A DNA stretch of 64,000 nt from contig NZ_JAUSQZ010000001.1 in the NCBI RefSeq assembly GCF_030811555.1, positions 2,787,241-2,851,240 of the forward strand, in the 5' to 3' direction. The translations under genes were made by a program, and so were the position numbers. The notes under the pieces are model-generated. The model was not told where the DNA came from and did no database searches. It saw nothing but the letters and a program-made list of their open reading frames with translations. Shown here in pieces: positions 16,473-26,478 of the stretch. The DNA is from Kineosporia succinea (GTDB lineage Bacteria > Actinomycetota > Actinomycetes > Actinomycetales > Kineosporiaceae). Position 1 is the stretch's first letter; each line of letters opens with the position of its first letter.

Positions 16473-16991
16473 ATGAGGCCGATTCCGATCACGCTCGCCA
16501 CCGCTGCCCTCGGCCTGCTCCTGGCCGCCTGTGGAGGAGGGGGCGGGGCGCAGGTGGGCTCGATCGACTCGACCGGCAACCCGCCCGCCGAACCGGCCTC
16601 GGCCACCGCGCCGAGCGCCGGCGAGGTCGCCGACAAGCGCGCCCGTGAGCGGGCCGACGACCCGCGCACCGAGGAGGAGCAGCGCCGCGAGGAGGCCCGG
16701 GAGGCGGCCGACAAGGTGAAGGAGATCGCCGGTGACATCAAGAAGGGTGTCACGCAGGCCCGTTTCACCATGCCCGACCTGGTGGGCCGCAACCTGCAGG
16801 ACGCCCAGGACGTGCTGCAGTCGCGCGGCAGCTACCTGCTCGACCAGGTCGACGCCACCAGTCAGAACCGCTTCCAGCTGCTCGACTCCGAGTGGAGGGT
16901 CTGCCACCAGTCGCCGAAGGCCGGGCAGCACGTGCTGAAGACCGAGCTGGTGCGGCTCGAGGCGGTCAAGACCGGCGAGAACTGCCCCTGA
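16473..16991 (+). CDS. PASTA-domain lipoprotein
   Basis: This 172-residue protein has a lipoprotein signal with lipobox LLLAAC (Cys about 19), a Gly-rich spacer, and a charged helix (ARERADDPRTEEEQRREEAR) that may form a coiled coil. A C-terminal PASTA-like domain follows: FTMPDLVGRNLQDAQDVLQ, then a region with two cysteines (WRVCHQSPKAGQHV, GENC) that could form a disulfide. PASTA domains bind peptidoglycan or beta-lactams in kinases and PBPs; here the domain is alone on a lipid-anchored protein. The ATG at 16473 follows GAGAGGGG. It is divergent from the DUF499-like gene. Confidence 0.85.
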   Translation: MRPIPITLATAALGLLLAACGGGGGAQVGSIDSTGNPPAEPASATAPSAGEVADKRARERADDPRTEEEQRREEAREAADKVKEIAGDIKKGVTQARFTMPDLVGRNLQDAQDVLQSRGSYLLDQVDATSQNRFQLLDSEWRVCHQSPKAGQHVLKTELVRLEAVKTGENCP

Positions 16992-16996
16992 CCCGT

Positions 16997-17026
16997 GGCC
17001 AGGGCGGTGTTGCAGCCGCCCTGGCC
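16997..17026. terminator. Bidirectional terminator between convergent genes
   Basis: The arms 16997-17007 and 17016-17026 are a perfect 11-bp stem with an 8-base loop. It lies between the stops of the PASTA lipoprotein gene (+) and an exported protein gene (-). Confidence 0.85.
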
Positions 17027-17033
17027 CGCGAGA

Positions 17034-17684
17034 TCAGCGGGTGATGCTCGCCGATGTGCGCGCCCCGGTCGTGCCGGTGCCCGCGTACACGGCCCGCCAG
17101 GCATGCTTGCTCAGCTTCACCGAGGCCGAGAACGTGCCCGTCTTGGTGGTTTTCACCGTCTTCGCGGTCACCCAGACGCCCTTGCCGTTGCGGTACTGCA
17201 CCTTCACCGTCTGGCCGGACAGCTTCTGCCACCGGGCCGGGCCGGTGCCGAAGTTGACCCGCTTCAGGGTGCCGGAGACCTTGCGGGTGCCGGATGCCGC
17301 CTTCACCGAGAGCGACAGGTTGGTGCCGCGTTTCAGCCGGAAGGAGCTCGAGCAGCTGTCGATCGTGGAACCGTTCTGGCGCTGCACCTTCACCGTGTAG
17401 AGCCCGGCGTCCCGGTTCACGAAGCGGGACGGGGTGAAGGTCGCCACCGCGTCGGCCTTGCCCTCGACCCGGTACACGGACAGGTTGATGTCCGTGATCG
17501 CGACCGTCCAGTACTTCGCCGAGGGCACGTCGAACGTGACGTTCTTCGAGCGCTCGTAGAGCGTGGCGCTGCCGGGGGTGACCGCGCACGACGCCGCGCT
17601 CGCGGAGGGCGCCGACAGCAGGATCGCCAGGGGGACCACGGCGGCGGCCAGGCCCGCCAGCGTCCGTCGCACAAAGGGCTTCAT
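17034..17684 (-). CDS. Exported protein of unknown function (paralogue of the next gene upstream)
   Basis: A 216-residue protein with a signal peptide (LAGLAAAVVPLAILLSAPSASA) and likely cleavage after ASA-A. The mature part is basic and beta-rich: NVTFDVPSAKYWTVAITDI, SCSSSFRLKRGTNLSL, KVSGTLKRVNFGTGPARW and SKHAWRAVYAGT. Two cysteines (about 33 and 110) could pair. The ending resembles the SKWRA(V/Y)Y(A/Q)GT units of bacterial immunoglobulin-like calcium-free repeats. The gene at 17824-18504 has the same plan. Both start with a Shine-Dalgarno and are transcribed in the same direction. Function is unknown. Confidence 0.7.
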   Translation of the reverse strand: MKPFVRRTLAGLAAAVVPLAILLSAPSASAASCAVTPGSATLYERSKNVTFDVPSAKYWTVAITDINLSVYRVEGKADAVATFTPSRFVNRDAGLYTVKVQRQNGSTIDSCSSSFRLKRGTNLSLSVKAASGTRKVSGTLKRVNFGTGPARWQKLSGQTVKVQYRNGKGVWVTAKTVKTTKTGTFSASVKLSKHAWRAVYAGTGTTGARTSASITR

Positions 17685-17743
17685 ACCCGGAAAGACGGCT
17701 GGGTGACGCCGCGCGGTTCACCGTGTCTCCCGCTCGGGAAGGC

Positions 17744-17771
17744 GGGCCGGCCCGCCCGGGCGAGCCGGCCC
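17744..17771 (-). terminator. Hairpin between the two exported paralogues
   Basis: The arms 17744-17751 and 17764-17771 are exact complements (8 bp, GC-only) with a 12-base loop, 53 bases beyond the stop of the upstream paralogue. It may attenuate or end its transcript. Confidence 0.55.
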
Positions 17772-17823
17772 TGGGGGCACCGGCCCGGCCCGGAGGGTCA
17801 GGAGGACCACCCGGACGTGGAAT

Positions 17824-18504
17824 TCAGCCCGTGACCTCGGAGGAGTAGTCGGCGGAGGAGATGGTGGTGCCCTGGAAGTAGGCGCGCCACTTGCGTTCAC
17901 CGATCTGCTTGGTGAACGTGAACTTCCCGTTCCTGACCGGCGCCTGCCCGGCGAGCTGCCACTTGCCCCGGGCGTTCACGAACTCGATGTTGACGTCCTG
18001 GTCGGAGTACGTCGTCCAGCGGCTGCTCGGGTTCTTGCCCCAGTTGACCCGCTCGAGCGTGCCGGTGACCTTGCGGCCGTACTTGATCTTGCTGACCCTG
18101 GTGATCTCGACCCGGGTTCCGCGCTTCAGGCGCCAGGTGCCGATGCACGTGTCGTTCGTGCCGTCGTTGCGGGTGCGCTCGACGGTGCCGGTGTGCCAGC
18201 GGGCGTCGGCGTTCTTCAGGAACCTCGGGTCGACCGTGATGCTGCTGCCGTCGCCGTCCACCGAGGTGTCGTAGACGTAGACGCCCACCTCGGGCAGGTC
18301 GAAGGTGAAGTAGCGCGCCGAGGGCACGTCGAAGTCGATGGTCTTCGCCTTGGTGACGAACGTGGTGCCTCGCGGACGCACGTCGCAGGTGGGGACCGTC
18401 TGTGAGGTCTGGGCCGCCGCAGGGTTCGCGGGCCCGATGAGCCCCAGCGGGGCCAGAGCGGCGGCGGCCACGATGCCGGCCGCGGACTTCCTCAGGGAGA
18501 ACAT
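17824..18504 (-). CDS. Exported protein of unknown function (second paralogue)
   Basis: The 226-residue protein starts at ATG 18504 with a signal peptide (SAAGIVAAAALAPLGLIG...AAA). Its mature part parallels the downstream gene block by block: TIDFDVPSARYFTFDLPEV, DTCIGTWRLKRGTRVEI, KVTGTLERVNWGKNPSSRW and GERKWRAYFQGT. One cysteine near the mature N-terminus and one in the CIGTW block match the pair in the paralogue. Upstream open codons before 18504 are Arg/Pro-rich and rejected. The tandem pair probably arose by duplication. A cell-surface role is inferred only from the signal peptide. Confidence 0.7.
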   Translation of the reverse strand: MFSLRKSAAGIVAAAALAPLGLIGPANPAAAQTSQTVPTCDVRPRGTTFVTKAKTIDFDVPSARYFTFDLPEVGVYVYDTSVDGDGSSITVDPRFLKNADARWHTGTVERTRNDGTNDTCIGTWRLKRGTRVEITRVSKIKYGRKVTGTLERVNWGKNPSSRWTTYSDQDVNIEFVNARGKWQLAGQAPVRNGKFTFTKQIGERKWRAYFQGTTISSADYSSEVTG

Positions 18505-18637
18505 CTTTCGAGCGTAGAACTCGGGACGCGGTGGCACGGGGATTCTCGCGTCACCCGTACGGGGGAGGGGATGTGGCTTCCGGCCCCCTGGGACGCACGT
18601 TACGCCGCCCCTGCCTCTCTTCTTCGGCGAAATGGTG

Positions 18638-18676
18638 TTCGCGGCCGCCCCGGGGGTGTTCCGGGACGGCCGCGAA
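18638..18676 (-). terminator. Terminator of the glpFKD operon
   Basis: A 10-bp perfect stem (18638-18647 with 18667-18676) is extended by CCC/GGG after one mismatch. It lies 22 bases beyond the glpD stop. Confidence 0.8.
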
Positions 18677-18697
18677 GACGATGACTCGGCTCTGGGA

Positions 18698-20410
18698 TCA
18701 GGCCGAGGGGATACCCACCCGCACGTCGGGGGCACCCAGGCGCGCCGCGTCGGCGGTCTGGTCGTCGGGCATCTTCTGCGACTCGATCTCCGCCTCCACG
18801 CGCTTGACGTAGTGCTCGATCTCGCGCGCGACCTGCTCGGCGTTCCAGCCGAGCACCGGGGCCACCAGTTCGGCGACCACCGTGGCGGCCTCGACCCCGC
18901 GGTCCCGCACCTCGATCGAGAGGCGGGTGCGGCGGGCGAGGATGTCGTCCAGGTGCTGAGCGCCCTCGTGCGAGGCCGCGTACACGATCTCCGCCTTCAG
19001 GTACTCGTCACCGCCGGGCAGCGGCTCACCCAGCTCCGGTCGCTCCTCGATCAGGGCGAGCAGCTGGGTGTAGAGGCTGCCGTACCGGTTGAGCAGGTGC
19101 TCGAGCACGTGCACCCGCAGCCCGGCCCGCTGGGCGATCGCCTTGCGGTTGTTCCAGGCCGCGAAGTAGCCGTCGGCGCCGATCAGCGGGATCCGCTCGG
19201 TGCAGGAGGGAGCGATGGTGCGCTCCAGCCCGTGCACCGCGTTGTCCACGGCGTCCTTGGCCATGACCCGGTAGGTGGTGTACTTCCCGCCCGCGATCAC
19301 GGTCAGGCCGCGCACCGGGCTGGCCACCGCGTGCTCCCGGGAGAGCGTGCTGGTGGACTCGTCCTCACCGGCCAGCAGAGGCCGCAGGCCGGCGTAGACG
19401 CCGACGACGTCCTCGCGGGTCAGCGGGTCGGCCAGCAGGGCGTTGGCGTGGTCGAGCAGGTAGTCGATGTCCGTCTGGCTGGCGGCCGGGTGGGCCCGGT
19501 CGAGCGCCCAGTCCGTGTCCGTCGTGCCGATCACCCAGTGACTGCCCCGCGGGATGATGAAGAGCAGGCTCTTCTCGGTGCGGTGGATGATCCCGGTCGC
19601 GCTGTTGATCCGGTTGCGCGGGATCACGATGTGCACGCCCTTGGAGGCGCGCACCCGGAACGAACCCCGTCCGCCGACCATCTGCTGGATCTCGTCGGTC
19701 CAGACGCCGGCGGCGTTGATCACGTGCTGCGCACGGATCTCGAACTCCTTGCCCGATTCCAGGTCCCGGGCGACGACCCCGACGACCCGGTCGTCCTCAC
19801 GCAGGAACCGTTCGACCCGGGTGCTGTTGGCGATCGCCGCACCGTAATGAGCCGCCGTGCGGGCGATCATCATGGTGTGACGGGCGTCGTCCACCTGGCC
19901 CTCGTAGAACGAGATGGCACCGGTGATCTCCGAGGTCTTGCCGGAGGGGAACGACTCCTTCGCCTTGGCCCGGCGCATGTACCGCATGTGGTGCGGCACG
20001 CCCCGGCCCGATCCCATGACGTCGTACACGCCCATGCCCAGGGACACGTAGGCGTGGTCGAACGGCTTGGTCAGCGGGTAGATGAACTCGACCGGGTGCA
20101 CGAGGTGCGGGGCGAGGGTCTCCAGGTTCAGCGACCGTTCCTTCAGCGCCTCGAAGACGAGGGCGAAGTTGAGCTGCTCGAGGTAGCGCAGGCCACCGTG
20201 GAACAGCTTGGTCGACCGGCTGGAGGTGCCCGCCGCGTAGTCCCGCATCTCGACCAGGCCGGTGCTCAGACCCCGGGTGACGGCGTCGAGAGCCGTACCG
20301 GCCCCGACCACGCCACCCCCGATCACCAGGACGTCGAGTTCCTCGGCCGCCAGCCGGGCCAGGGCGGCTTCACGCCCCGCCGGGCTGAACGGTTCCTGCG
20401 TGCTGGTCAT
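18698..20410 (-). CDS. glpD: Aerobic glycerol-3-phosphate dehydrogenase
   Basis: The 570-residue flavoprotein has an N-terminal FAD-binding motif ([18 protein letters not shown]), the family signature [16 protein letters not shown], and the C-terminal GlpD cap region. It oxidises sn-glycerol-3-phosphate to dihydroxyacetone phosphate and passes electrons to the quinone pool at the membrane. The ATG overlaps the glpK stop in an ATGA, so the two are translationally coupled. It is the last gene of the operon; a terminator follows. Confidence 0.95.
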   Translation of the reverse strand: MTSTQEPFSPAGREAALARLAAEELDVLVIGGGVVGAGTALDAVTRGLSTGLVEMRDYAAGTSSRSTKLFHGGLRYLEQLNFALVFEALKERSLNLETLAPHLVHPVEFIYPLTKPFDHAYVSLGMGVYDVMGSGRGVPHHMRYMRRAKAKESFPSGKTSEITGAISFYEGQVDDARHTMMIARTAAHYGAAIANSTRVERFLREDDRVVGVVARDLESGKEFEIRAQHVINAAGVWTDEIQQMVGGRGSFRVRASKGVHIVIPRNRINSATGIIHRTEKSLLFIIPRGSHWVIGTTDTDWALDRAHPAASQTDIDYLLDHANALLADPLTREDVVGVYAGLRPLLAGEDESTSTLSREHAVASPVRGLTVIAGGKYTTYRVMAKDAVDNAVHGLERTIAPSCTERIPLIGADGYFAAWNNRKAIAQRAGLRVHVLEHLLNRYGSLYTQLLALIEERPELGEPLPGGDEYLKAEIVYAASHEGAQHLDDILARRTRLSIEVRDRGVEAATVVAELVAPVLGWNAEQVAREIEHYVKRVEAEIESQKMPDDQTADAARLGAPDVRVGIPSA

Positions 20411-21921
20411 TCGACTTCAACCCATCCTGTCGTCCGGTCCACGGCCTTCTTCCAGCCCGCGTAACCGCTGGTGCGCTCTTCCTCGGACCAGTCCGGGGTC
20501 CAGCGCTTCGACTCGTTCCAGTTCTGCCGCAGCTCGTCGGTGTTCTGCCAGAACCCGACGGCCAGGCCGGCCGCGTAAGCAGCACCCAGGGCCGTGGTCT
20601 CGGCCACGACGGGCCGGCTGACCGGCACGTCCAGGATGTCCGCCTGCAGCTGCATGCACAGCTCGTTGGCGGTCACGCCGCCGTCCACCTTCAGGACCTC
20701 GAGCTTGACCCCGGAGTCCGCCTCCATCGCGTCGGAGACGTCCTTGCTCTGGTAGCAGATCGACTCCAGCGTGGCGCGGGCCAGGTGTGCATTCGTGTTG
20801 TACCGCGACATGCCGACGATCGCCCCTCGGGCGTCGCTGCGCCAGTACGGCGCGAAGAGACCGGAGAAGGCGGGCACGAAGTACATGCCGCCGGAGTCCT
20901 TGACGCTGCGCGCCAGGGTCTCGATCTCGGAGGCGCCGGAGATGATGCCCAGCTGGTCGCGCAGCCACTGCACGGCCGAGCCGGTGACGGCGATCGACCC
21001 TTCGAGCGCGTAGACCGGCGCACTGTCGCCGAACTGGTAGCAGACCGTGGTGAGCAGGCCGTTCTTCGAGCGGACGAGCTCGTTGCCGGTGTTCAGCAGC
21101 AGGAAGTTGCCGGTGCCGTAGGTGTTCTTGGCCTCGCCCGGGGCGAAGCAGACCTGGCCCACCATGGCGGCCTGCTGGTCGCCGAGGATGCCGGAGATCG
21201 GGATGCCGTGGAACCCGGCCGGGTCCACCACCTCGCCGTACCAGGACGGCTCGGACGACGGGCGGATCTGGGGGAGCATCTGGCGCGGGATGTTGAAGAA
21301 CCCGAGCAGTTCGTCGTCCCAGTCCAGGGTCTCGAGGTTCATCAGCATGGTGCGGCTGGCGTTGGTCACGTCGGTGACGTGCTTGCCGCCGTTGATGCCG
21401 CCGGTCAGGTTCCAGACCAGCCAGCTGTCGGTGTTGCCGAAGATCGCGTCGCCCTTCTCCGCGTCTTCACGCGCGCCGGGGACGTTCTCGAGGATCCACT
21501 GGATCTTGCCGGCCGAGAAGTAGGTGGCCGGCGGGATGCCCGCCTTCTGCCGGATCACGTCGCCCTTGCCCTCACGGTCGAGGGCGGAGGCGATGCGGTC
21601 GGTGCGGGTGTCCTGCCAGACGATCGCGTTGTAGTACGGGCGGCCGGTCTTCTTGTTCCAGACCACCGTGGTCTCACGCTGGTTGGTGATGCCCAGCGCG
21701 GCCAGGTCGGACGGCTGCAGGCCGAGACCGTTGAGCGTGTTGGTCATGACCGACCGCGTGCGCTCCCAGATCTCGATGGGGCTGTGCTCCACCCAGCCGG
21801 CCTGGGGCATGATCTGCTCGTGCTCGAGCTGGTGCTTGCCGCGCTCGTTGCCCTCGTGGTCGAACAGCATGAAACGCGTGGACGTGGTGCCCTGGTCGAT
21901 CGCACCGACGAGATCTGCCAT
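20407..21921 (-). CDS. glpK: Glycerol kinase
   Basis: The 504-residue FGGY-family kinase starts [20 protein letters not shown]. It contains [33 protein letters not shown] and the C-terminal [20 protein letters not shown] segment. It phosphorylates glycerol with ATP to sn-glycerol-3-phosphate. It is 3 bases downstream of glpF and overlaps glpD, so transport, phosphorylation and oxidation are made from one transcript. A second, divergent kinase gene lies at 23677-25215. Confidence 0.96.
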   Translation of the reverse strand: MADLVGAIDQGTTSTRFMLFDHEGNERGKHQLEHEQIMPQAGWVEHSPIEIWERTRSVMTNTLNGLGLQPSDLAALGITNQRETTVVWNKKTGRPYYNAIVWQDTRTDRIASALDREGKGDVIRQKAGIPPATYFSAGKIQWILENVPGAREDAEKGDAIFGNTDSWLVWNLTGGINGGKHVTDVTNASRTMLMNLETLDWDDELLGFFNIPRQMLPQIRPSSEPSWYGEVVDPAGFHGIPISGILGDQQAAMVGQVCFAPGEAKNTYGTGNFLLLNTGNELVRSKNGLLTTVCYQFGDSAPVYALEGSIAVTGSAVQWLRDQLGIISGASEIETLARSVKDSGGMYFVPAFSGLFAPYWRSDARGAIVGMSRYNTNAHLARATLESICYQSKDVSDAMEADSGVKLEVLKVDGGVTANELCMQLQADILDVPVSRPVVAETTALGAAYAAGLAVGFWQNTDELRQNWNESKRWTPDWSEEERTSGYAGWKKAVDRTTGWVEVE

Positions 21922-21924
21922 GAC

Positions 21925-22773
21925 TTAAAGCTCCTTTGCTTCGACCGGGGTGTTCGGGGGGAGGAACCGCTGCAGGCCGTACTTGTACAGGCCGCCACCG
22001 ACGAGACCGCCGATGATCGGGCCGACGATCGGGACCCAGAAGAAGATGTCGCCGTTCTGGTCCTTGAAGGCTCCGCCGTAACCGGTGACGAACGAGGCCA
22101 GACGCGGGCCGAAGTCACGGGCCGGGTTGATCGCGTAGCCGTCGAGCGTGCCCCACGCCATGCCGATCGCGACGACCAGGAGGCCCACGAACAGCGGGGT
22201 CAGGTTGGCCAGCGGCGGGGAGTTACGGGTGTCGGTGATCGCGAAGACCAGGAAGACCAGGATCGCGGTGCCGATGATCTGGTCGCGCAGGGCGCCGCCC
22301 TGGCCGATCGGCAGGGTGCCGTTGCCCGGGAGCGTCGAGAAGATCCCCTGGGTCTTGATCGTGTGACCGGGGTCGACCACGGCGATCAGGTCGGTGTAGT
22401 TCCAGCGCACGATCAGCGCGGCGACGAAGGCGCCGGCGGTCTGGGCCAGGGAGTAGGGCAGGACCTTCTTCCAGGCGAAGCCCTGGAAGGCCGCCAGTGC
22501 GACCGTCACGGCCGGGTTCAGGTGCGCGCCGCTGATCCGGCCCGCCGCGAAGATGCCCAGCATGACGCCGAAGCCCCAGGCCCAGGTGATGCTGTCGTGG
22601 TCACCGATGCCGCCGGCGACCACCTGGGCCACCACGCCGACACCGAAGAGGATCAGGATGAACGTGCCGAAGAACTCGGCCGCCAGCTCGCCGGCCAGGG
22701 TGGGGACCCAAGGGCGGGGCGAGGGAAGAGGTGGTTCGGTCGTGCGACCCGTTGCGCTTGCCGTCTTTGGCAT
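21925..22773 (-). CDS. glpF: Glycerol uptake facilitator (aquaglyceroporin)
   Basis: The 282-residue MIP-family channel has six predicted membrane segments and two half-helix motifs: SGAHLNPAVTVALA and YAINPARDFGPRL. The Asp after the second NPAR is the hallmark of glycerol-conducting members. The N-terminus has a 25-residue hydrophilic extension rich in Thr and Pro. It is the first gene of the operon and faces the IclR-type regulator; a promoter and a likely operator lie between them. Confidence 0.94.
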   Translation of the reverse strand: MPKTASATGRTTEPPLPSPRPWVPTLAGELAAEFFGTFILILFGVGVVAQVVAGGIGDHDSITWAWGFGVMLGIFAAGRISGAHLNPAVTVALAAFQGFAWKKVLPYSLAQTAGAFVAALIVRWNYTDLIAVVDPGHTIKTQGIFSTLPGNGTLPIGQGGALRDQIIGTAILVFLVFAITDTRNSPPLANLTPLFVGLLVVAIGMAWGTLDGYAINPARDFGPRLASFVTGYGGAFKDQNGDIFFWVPIVGPIIGGLVGGGLYKYGLQRFLPPNTPVEAKEL

Positions 22774-22824
22774 GGCGTCACCCTCGATCTGATGAATGTT
22801 GCCCCGATGTTTCGGGGTCCTTCG

Positions 22825-22854
22825 ACGCTAGGAAAAGGCCGGCCATGGCAACAA
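22825..22854 (-). promoter_or_regulatory. Probable glpFKD promoter
   Basis: On the minus strand, TTGTTG (22849-22854) and TAGCGT (22825-22830) are spaced by 18 bases. This puts transcription start about 45 bases before the glpF ATG. A CCCCGA/TCGGGG inverted repeat (22802-22807/22812-22817) lies in the leader. Confidence 0.5.
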
Positions 22855-22864
22855 CGCCCTCCTG

Positions 22865-22877
22865 TCGACATTGTCGA
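22865..22877. promoter_or_regulatory. Candidate operator for the IclR-type glycerol regulator
   Basis: TCGACA-T-TGTCGA is a perfect 13-base palindrome in the divergent gap. It overlaps the probable -35 (TTGTCG, 22871-22876) of the regulator gene and sits 10 bases above the -35 of glpF, so one bound protein could affect both. Confidence 0.5.
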
Positions 22878-22906
22878 ACATCCGGTGACCGGTCTACCTT
22901 GGCCGG

Positions 22907-23680
22907 ATGCCGGGCTCGATCCAGTCCATCGAGCGTGCCGCCGCGATCCTGCGTCTGCTCGCCGCGGCCCCGAACCCTCTGCGCCTGACCGAGATCTCTT
23001 CATCCGTTCAGCTCCCCCGGGGCACGGCCCACGGGATCCTGCGCACGCTGGTCGATGTCGGATTCGTGCACCAGGACCGGGCTTCCGGGCGTTACCTGCT
23101 CGGCGCCGGGCTGATCGCGCCGGGCAGTGAGCTCGTCGATCCCAACGAACTGCGGGCCCGGAGCCTGAACTGGGCCGATCCGCTGGCCGCCCGGTCGGGT
23201 GAGGCCGTTCGGGTGGTGGTGCCCGACAGCGGTGACGCGCGGGTCGTGCACTACGTCTTCCGGCCCGACCACTCGGCGCAGAAGGCCGATCTGGGCGCGC
23301 TGCTGCCGGGCCACGCCACCGCGCTGGGCAAGGTGCTGCTGGCCTTCCACCCGCCGGCGGTGCAGAGCCTGACCGACGCCCGGCTCACCTTCTACACCGG
23401 GCGTACCCAGATCACCCGCTCCGGGCTGACGGCCGAGCTGAACAAGATCCGGCGTCAGGGCTGGGCGGTGGAGCGGGGTGAGCACCAGATGGACGTGGCG
23501 GGGCTGGCGGCCCCGCTGACCGGGCTGGGTGGACTGGTGGTGGGGGCGATCGGCATCCACGGTGGGGTCGACCGGCTCCTCGACCCCACCGGTGTGCCCC
23601 GGCCCCGCCTTCTCGCCCTGGTGCAGGAGTGCGCCCGGGCCATCGGCCGCGAACTGACGACCCCGAGGACACAGGCGTGA
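22907..23680 (+). CDS. IclR-family transcriptional regulator of the glycerol locus
   Basis: The 257-residue protein has an N-terminal winged helix ([53 protein letters not shown]) and a C-terminal IclR effector domain ([38 protein letters not shown]). It resembles GylR-type repressors of Streptomyces glycerol operons in position. No Shine-Dalgarno precedes the ATG; a TTGTCG/TACCTT promoter with 18-base spacing would start transcription at or next to the ATG, so a leaderless message is likely. Its stop overlaps the second glycerol kinase GTG as GTGA. Confidence 0.9.
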   Translation: MPGSIQSIERAAAILRLLAAAPNPLRLTEISSSVQLPRGTAHGILRTLVDVGFVHQDRASGRYLLGAGLIAPGSELVDPNELRARSLNWADPLAARSGEAVRVVVPDSGDARVVHYVFRPDHSAQKADLGALLPGHATALGKVLLAFHPPAVQSLTDARLTFYTGRTQITRSGLTAELNKIRRQGWAVERGEHQMDVAGLAAPLTGLGGLVVGAIGIHGGVDRLLDPTGVPRPRLLALVQECARAIGRELTTPRTQA

Positions 23681-25215
23681 AGCCCCGTTTCGTGATGGCG
23701 ATCGACCAGGGCACGACGAGCACCCGGTCGATCCTGTTCGACCACAGTGGCCAGCTGGTCGCCGTGTCGCAGCGTGAGCACCACCAGTTCTTCCCGAAAC
23801 CGGGCTGGCTGGAACATGATCCGGCCGAGATCTGGCGCAACGTGGAGAAGGTGGTGAAGCGGGTCCTGGACGACGTCGGGGCCACCGCCGCCGACATCGC
23901 CGCGGTCGGTATCGCCAATCAGCGCGAGACGATTGTGATCTGGGAGCGGGACACCGGTAACCCGGTGCGGCGGGCCATCGTCTGGCAGGACACCCGCACC
24001 GACGCGATGGTCGAGGAGCTCGCCCACCGGCCTGGCGCACAGCAGATCCCGCAGCTCAGCGGCCTGCCGCTGTCCTCGTACTTCAGTGCCCCGAAACTGC
24101 GCTGGATGCTCGACGAGACGCCCGGCCTGCGCGAACGGGCCGAGCGCGGCGAGGTGCTGTTCGGCACGATGGAGTCGTGGCTGATCTGGAACCTCACCGG
24201 TGGTGTGCACGTCACCGACGTGACCAACGCCAGCCGCACCCTGCTGATGAACATCCGCACCCTGCAGTGGGATCCGCACCTGCTGGAGTTCTTCGGGGTC
24301 CCGGCCGCGATCCTGCCGGAGATCCGCGGTTCGCTGGAGATCTACGGCACCGGGCACGGACCGCTCGAGAACGTGCCGATCGCCGCCGCGCTGGGGGACC
24401 AGCAGGCCGCCCTCTTCGGGCAGACCTGCTTCAGTGCCGGTGAGGCCAAATGCACCTACGGCACGGGCAGTTTCCTGTTGCTGAACACCGGCACCGAGCT
24501 GGTCGCGTCCACCCACGGGCTGCTCACCACCGTGGCCTACCAGGTGGCGGGCGAGCCGGCGCACTACGCGCTGGAGGGCTCGATCGCGATCACCGGCTCG
24601 CTGGTGCAGTGGTTCCGCGACAACCTCGGCCTGATCACCAGCGCGGCCGAGATCGAGACCCTGGCGCGAACGGTCGACGACAACGGCGGCTGCTACATCG
24701 TCCCCGCGTTCTACGGTCTGTTCGCTCCGCACTGGCGGCCCGAGGCCCGGGGCGTCATCGCGGGCCTGACCAGCTACATCACCAAGGGGCACCTGGCCCG
24801 GGCGGTGCTGGAGTCGACCGGCTGGCAGACCCGCGAGGTGCTCGACGCGATGAACGCCGACTCCTCGCTGGCCCTGCGCGCGCTCAAGGTCGACGGCGGG
24901 ATGACCTCCGACAACCTGCTGATGCAGTTCGTCGCCGACGTGCTCGACGTGCCGGTGGTGCGCCCGATGGTGGCGGAGACGGTCTCGCTGGGCGCCGGGT
25001 ACGCGGCCGGTCTGGCCGTGGGCTACTGGTCCGACCTGGAGGGGCTGCGCCGCAACTGGCACCTGGCCGCGGAGTGGCTGCCCGACATGGCGCCCGAGCG
25101 GCGGGAGTCGGAGTTCCGGAACTGGACCTACGCCGTGCAGCTGACGCTCGACTGGACCAGCAAGGTGGGGCCCCGGCCCGGTCCCTCCGGCCCGATCACC
25201 GAGGCCAGGCCTTAG
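23677..25215 (+). CDS. glpK: Second glycerol kinase, co-transcribed with the regulator
   Basis: A 512-residue FGGY kinase beginning [21 protein letters not shown], with [34 protein letters not shown] and [20 protein letters not shown]. All core glycerol kinase motifs are intact. It is clearly diverged from the kinase at 20407-21921, with different residues throughout the N-terminal region ([19 protein letters not shown] against [19 protein letters not shown]). The GTG at 23677 overlaps the regulator stop, so it is expressed with the regulator and not with glpFKD. It may act on glycerol at low level or on a related polyol. Confidence 0.92.
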   Translation: MKPRFVMAIDQGTTSTRSILFDHSGQLVAVSQREHHQFFPKPGWLEHDPAEIWRNVEKVVKRVLDDVGATAADIAAVGIANQRETIVIWERDTGNPVRRAIVWQDTRTDAMVEELAHRPGAQQIPQLSGLPLSSYFSAPKLRWMLDETPGLRERAERGEVLFGTMESWLIWNLTGGVHVTDVTNASRTLLMNIRTLQWDPHLLEFFGVPAAILPEIRGSLEIYGTGHGPLENVPIAAALGDQQAALFGQTCFSAGEAKCTYGTGSFLLLNTGTELVASTHGLLTTVAYQVAGEPAHYALEGSIAITGSLVQWFRDNLGLITSAAEIETLARTVDDNGGCYIVPAFYGLFAPHWRPEARGVIAGLTSYITKGHLARAVLESTGWQTREVLDAMNADSSLALRALKVDGGMTSDNLLMQFVADVLDVPVVRPMVAETVSLGAGYAAGLAVGYWSDLEGLRRNWHLAAEWLPDMAPERRESEFRNWTYAVQLTLDWTSKVGPRPGPSGPITEARP

Positions 25216-25225
25216 ATTAGGACGA

Positions 25226-26107
25226 GTGAACGCTCCGGCCATCCTGGTCGCCTTCCTCGACGCCATCGCCTTCGGCGCATCGACCGCCCTGATGCACCAC
25301 AGCGCTTCGCGCGCGCCCGAGGGGCCGGGCGGTCTGCGTGGTCTGGTGCTGCTGCTGAGGCATCTCGCCACTCAGCCCAAATGGCTCGCCGGGATCGCCG
25401 CCAGTCTCGGCGGTCTGGGCCTGCACTCGGTCGCCCTGGCCCTCGGGTCGCTGGCCGTGGTGCAGCCGATCGTGGTCACCGGCCTGGTCTTCGCCTTCGT
25501 GTTCCGGGCCGTGCTCGACCGCCGCTGGCCCCAGCCCCGGGTCATGATCTGGGTCAGTGTGGTGGCGGCCGGGATCGCGGTCTTCCTGGTCGGGGCACAC
25601 AGCAGCGAGAGCTCGGCCGACTTCAGCACCCGCTCCGCCCTGGTCTTCGTCGCGATCGCCGGGGTCGCGGCGGCGGCCACCTGGTGGCTCGCGACCAAGG
25701 TGCCCACCGCCCGGGCCGGCCTGCTGATGGGCGTCGCGGGCGGCCTGATCTTCGGGATGATCGCCTCGATGATCAAGGTGGTGACCTCGTCGGGCAGCGT
25801 CTGGGAGGCTCTCACCACCTGGCCGATCTACGCGCTGGCGGGCCTGGGCGCGGCCGGGTTCCTGAGCAACCAGTACGCCTACAACCGGGCGCCGCTGTCG
25901 CACTCGCTGCCGGTGCTGAACGTGGTCAACCCGGTCATCGCCGTCACCTTCGGCGTGCTGGTCTTCAGCGAGGCCCCCAGCTCGAACCCGGCTCTGCTCA
26001 CCCTCGAACTGGTCGGCCTGGTCACGGTGCTGACCGGGGTGGCCTTCCTCGCCCGTGAGGAGACCGGTGAGAAGACCGAGGAACCTATGACCGCGGCGCG
26101 TACATGA
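25226..26107 (+). CDS. DMT-superfamily (EamA-like) membrane transporter
   Basis: The 293-residue protein has about nine to ten hydrophobic segments, including [39 protein letters not shown] and [16 protein letters not shown]. These are characteristic of drug/metabolite transporter-type proteins in actinobacteria. The start is GTG at 25226, 10 bases after the kinase stop, so it may be read from the same transcript. The substrate is unknown. Its 3' end overlaps the 3' end of the convergent YnfA-like gene by 23 bases. Confidence 0.8.
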   Translation: MNAPAILVAFLDAIAFGASTALMHHSASRAPEGPGGLRGLVLLLRHLATQPKWLAGIAASLGGLGLHSVALALGSLAVVQPIVVTGLVFAFVFRAVLDRRWPQPRVMIWVSVVAAGIAVFLVGAHSSESSADFSTRSALVFVAIAGVAAAATWWLATKVPTARAGLLMGVAGGLIFGMIASMIKVVTSSGSVWEALTTWPIYALAGLGAAGFLSNQYAYNRAPLSHSLPVLNVVNPVIAVTFGVLVFSEAPSSNPALLTLELVGLVTVLTGVAFLAREETGEKTEEPMTAART

Positions 26108-26417
26108 TCACCGAGACGCCGGCCAGGCAGATCGCGGCACCGATCAGGTCGAACCGGTCGGGGCGGTAACCGTCGAGCAGGGCGCCCCACGCCAGTGATC
26201 CGACGATGAAGATGCCTCCGTAGGCCGCCAGGATGCGGCCGAACTCGGCATCGGGTTGCAGCGTGGCCACGGCCCCGTAGAGCCCCAGCGCCACCACCCC
26301 GGCGCCGACCCAGAGCACGCCCTTGTTCTCGCGCAGCCCCTGCCAGACCAGCCAGGCACCGCCGATCTCGGCGACGGCGGCGAGCACGAACAGCAACAGG
26401 GAACGCGTGACGGTCAC
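26085..26417 (-). CDS. YnfA/UPF0060 family membrane protein
   Basis: A 110-residue protein with four hydrophobic helices and the family signature [18 protein letters not shown] near the N-terminus, then [22 protein letters not shown]0060 members are small DMT-related membrane proteins; some are reported as efflux pumps, but the substrate here is unknown. The start is GTG at 26417. Seven direct 13-bp repeats begin 61 bases upstream of this start. Confidence 0.9.
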   Translation of the reverse strand: MTVTRSLLLFVLAAVAEIGGAWLVWQGLRENKGVLWVGAGVVALGLYGAVATLQPDAEFGRILAAYGGIFIVGSLAWGALLDGYRPDRFDLIGAAICLAGVSVIMYAPRS

Positions 26418-26478
26418 CCGGGCAAACTAGGGCCGGTTCGCCGATCGAGCGAAGTTGGCCCACCTGAACCAAGGCGGC

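Noticed and set aside
20785-23130. 781-codon plus-strand open frame across glpK, glpF and the IclR-type gene
   Set aside because: It covers parts of three recognised genes on both strands and has the composition of an antisense shadow.
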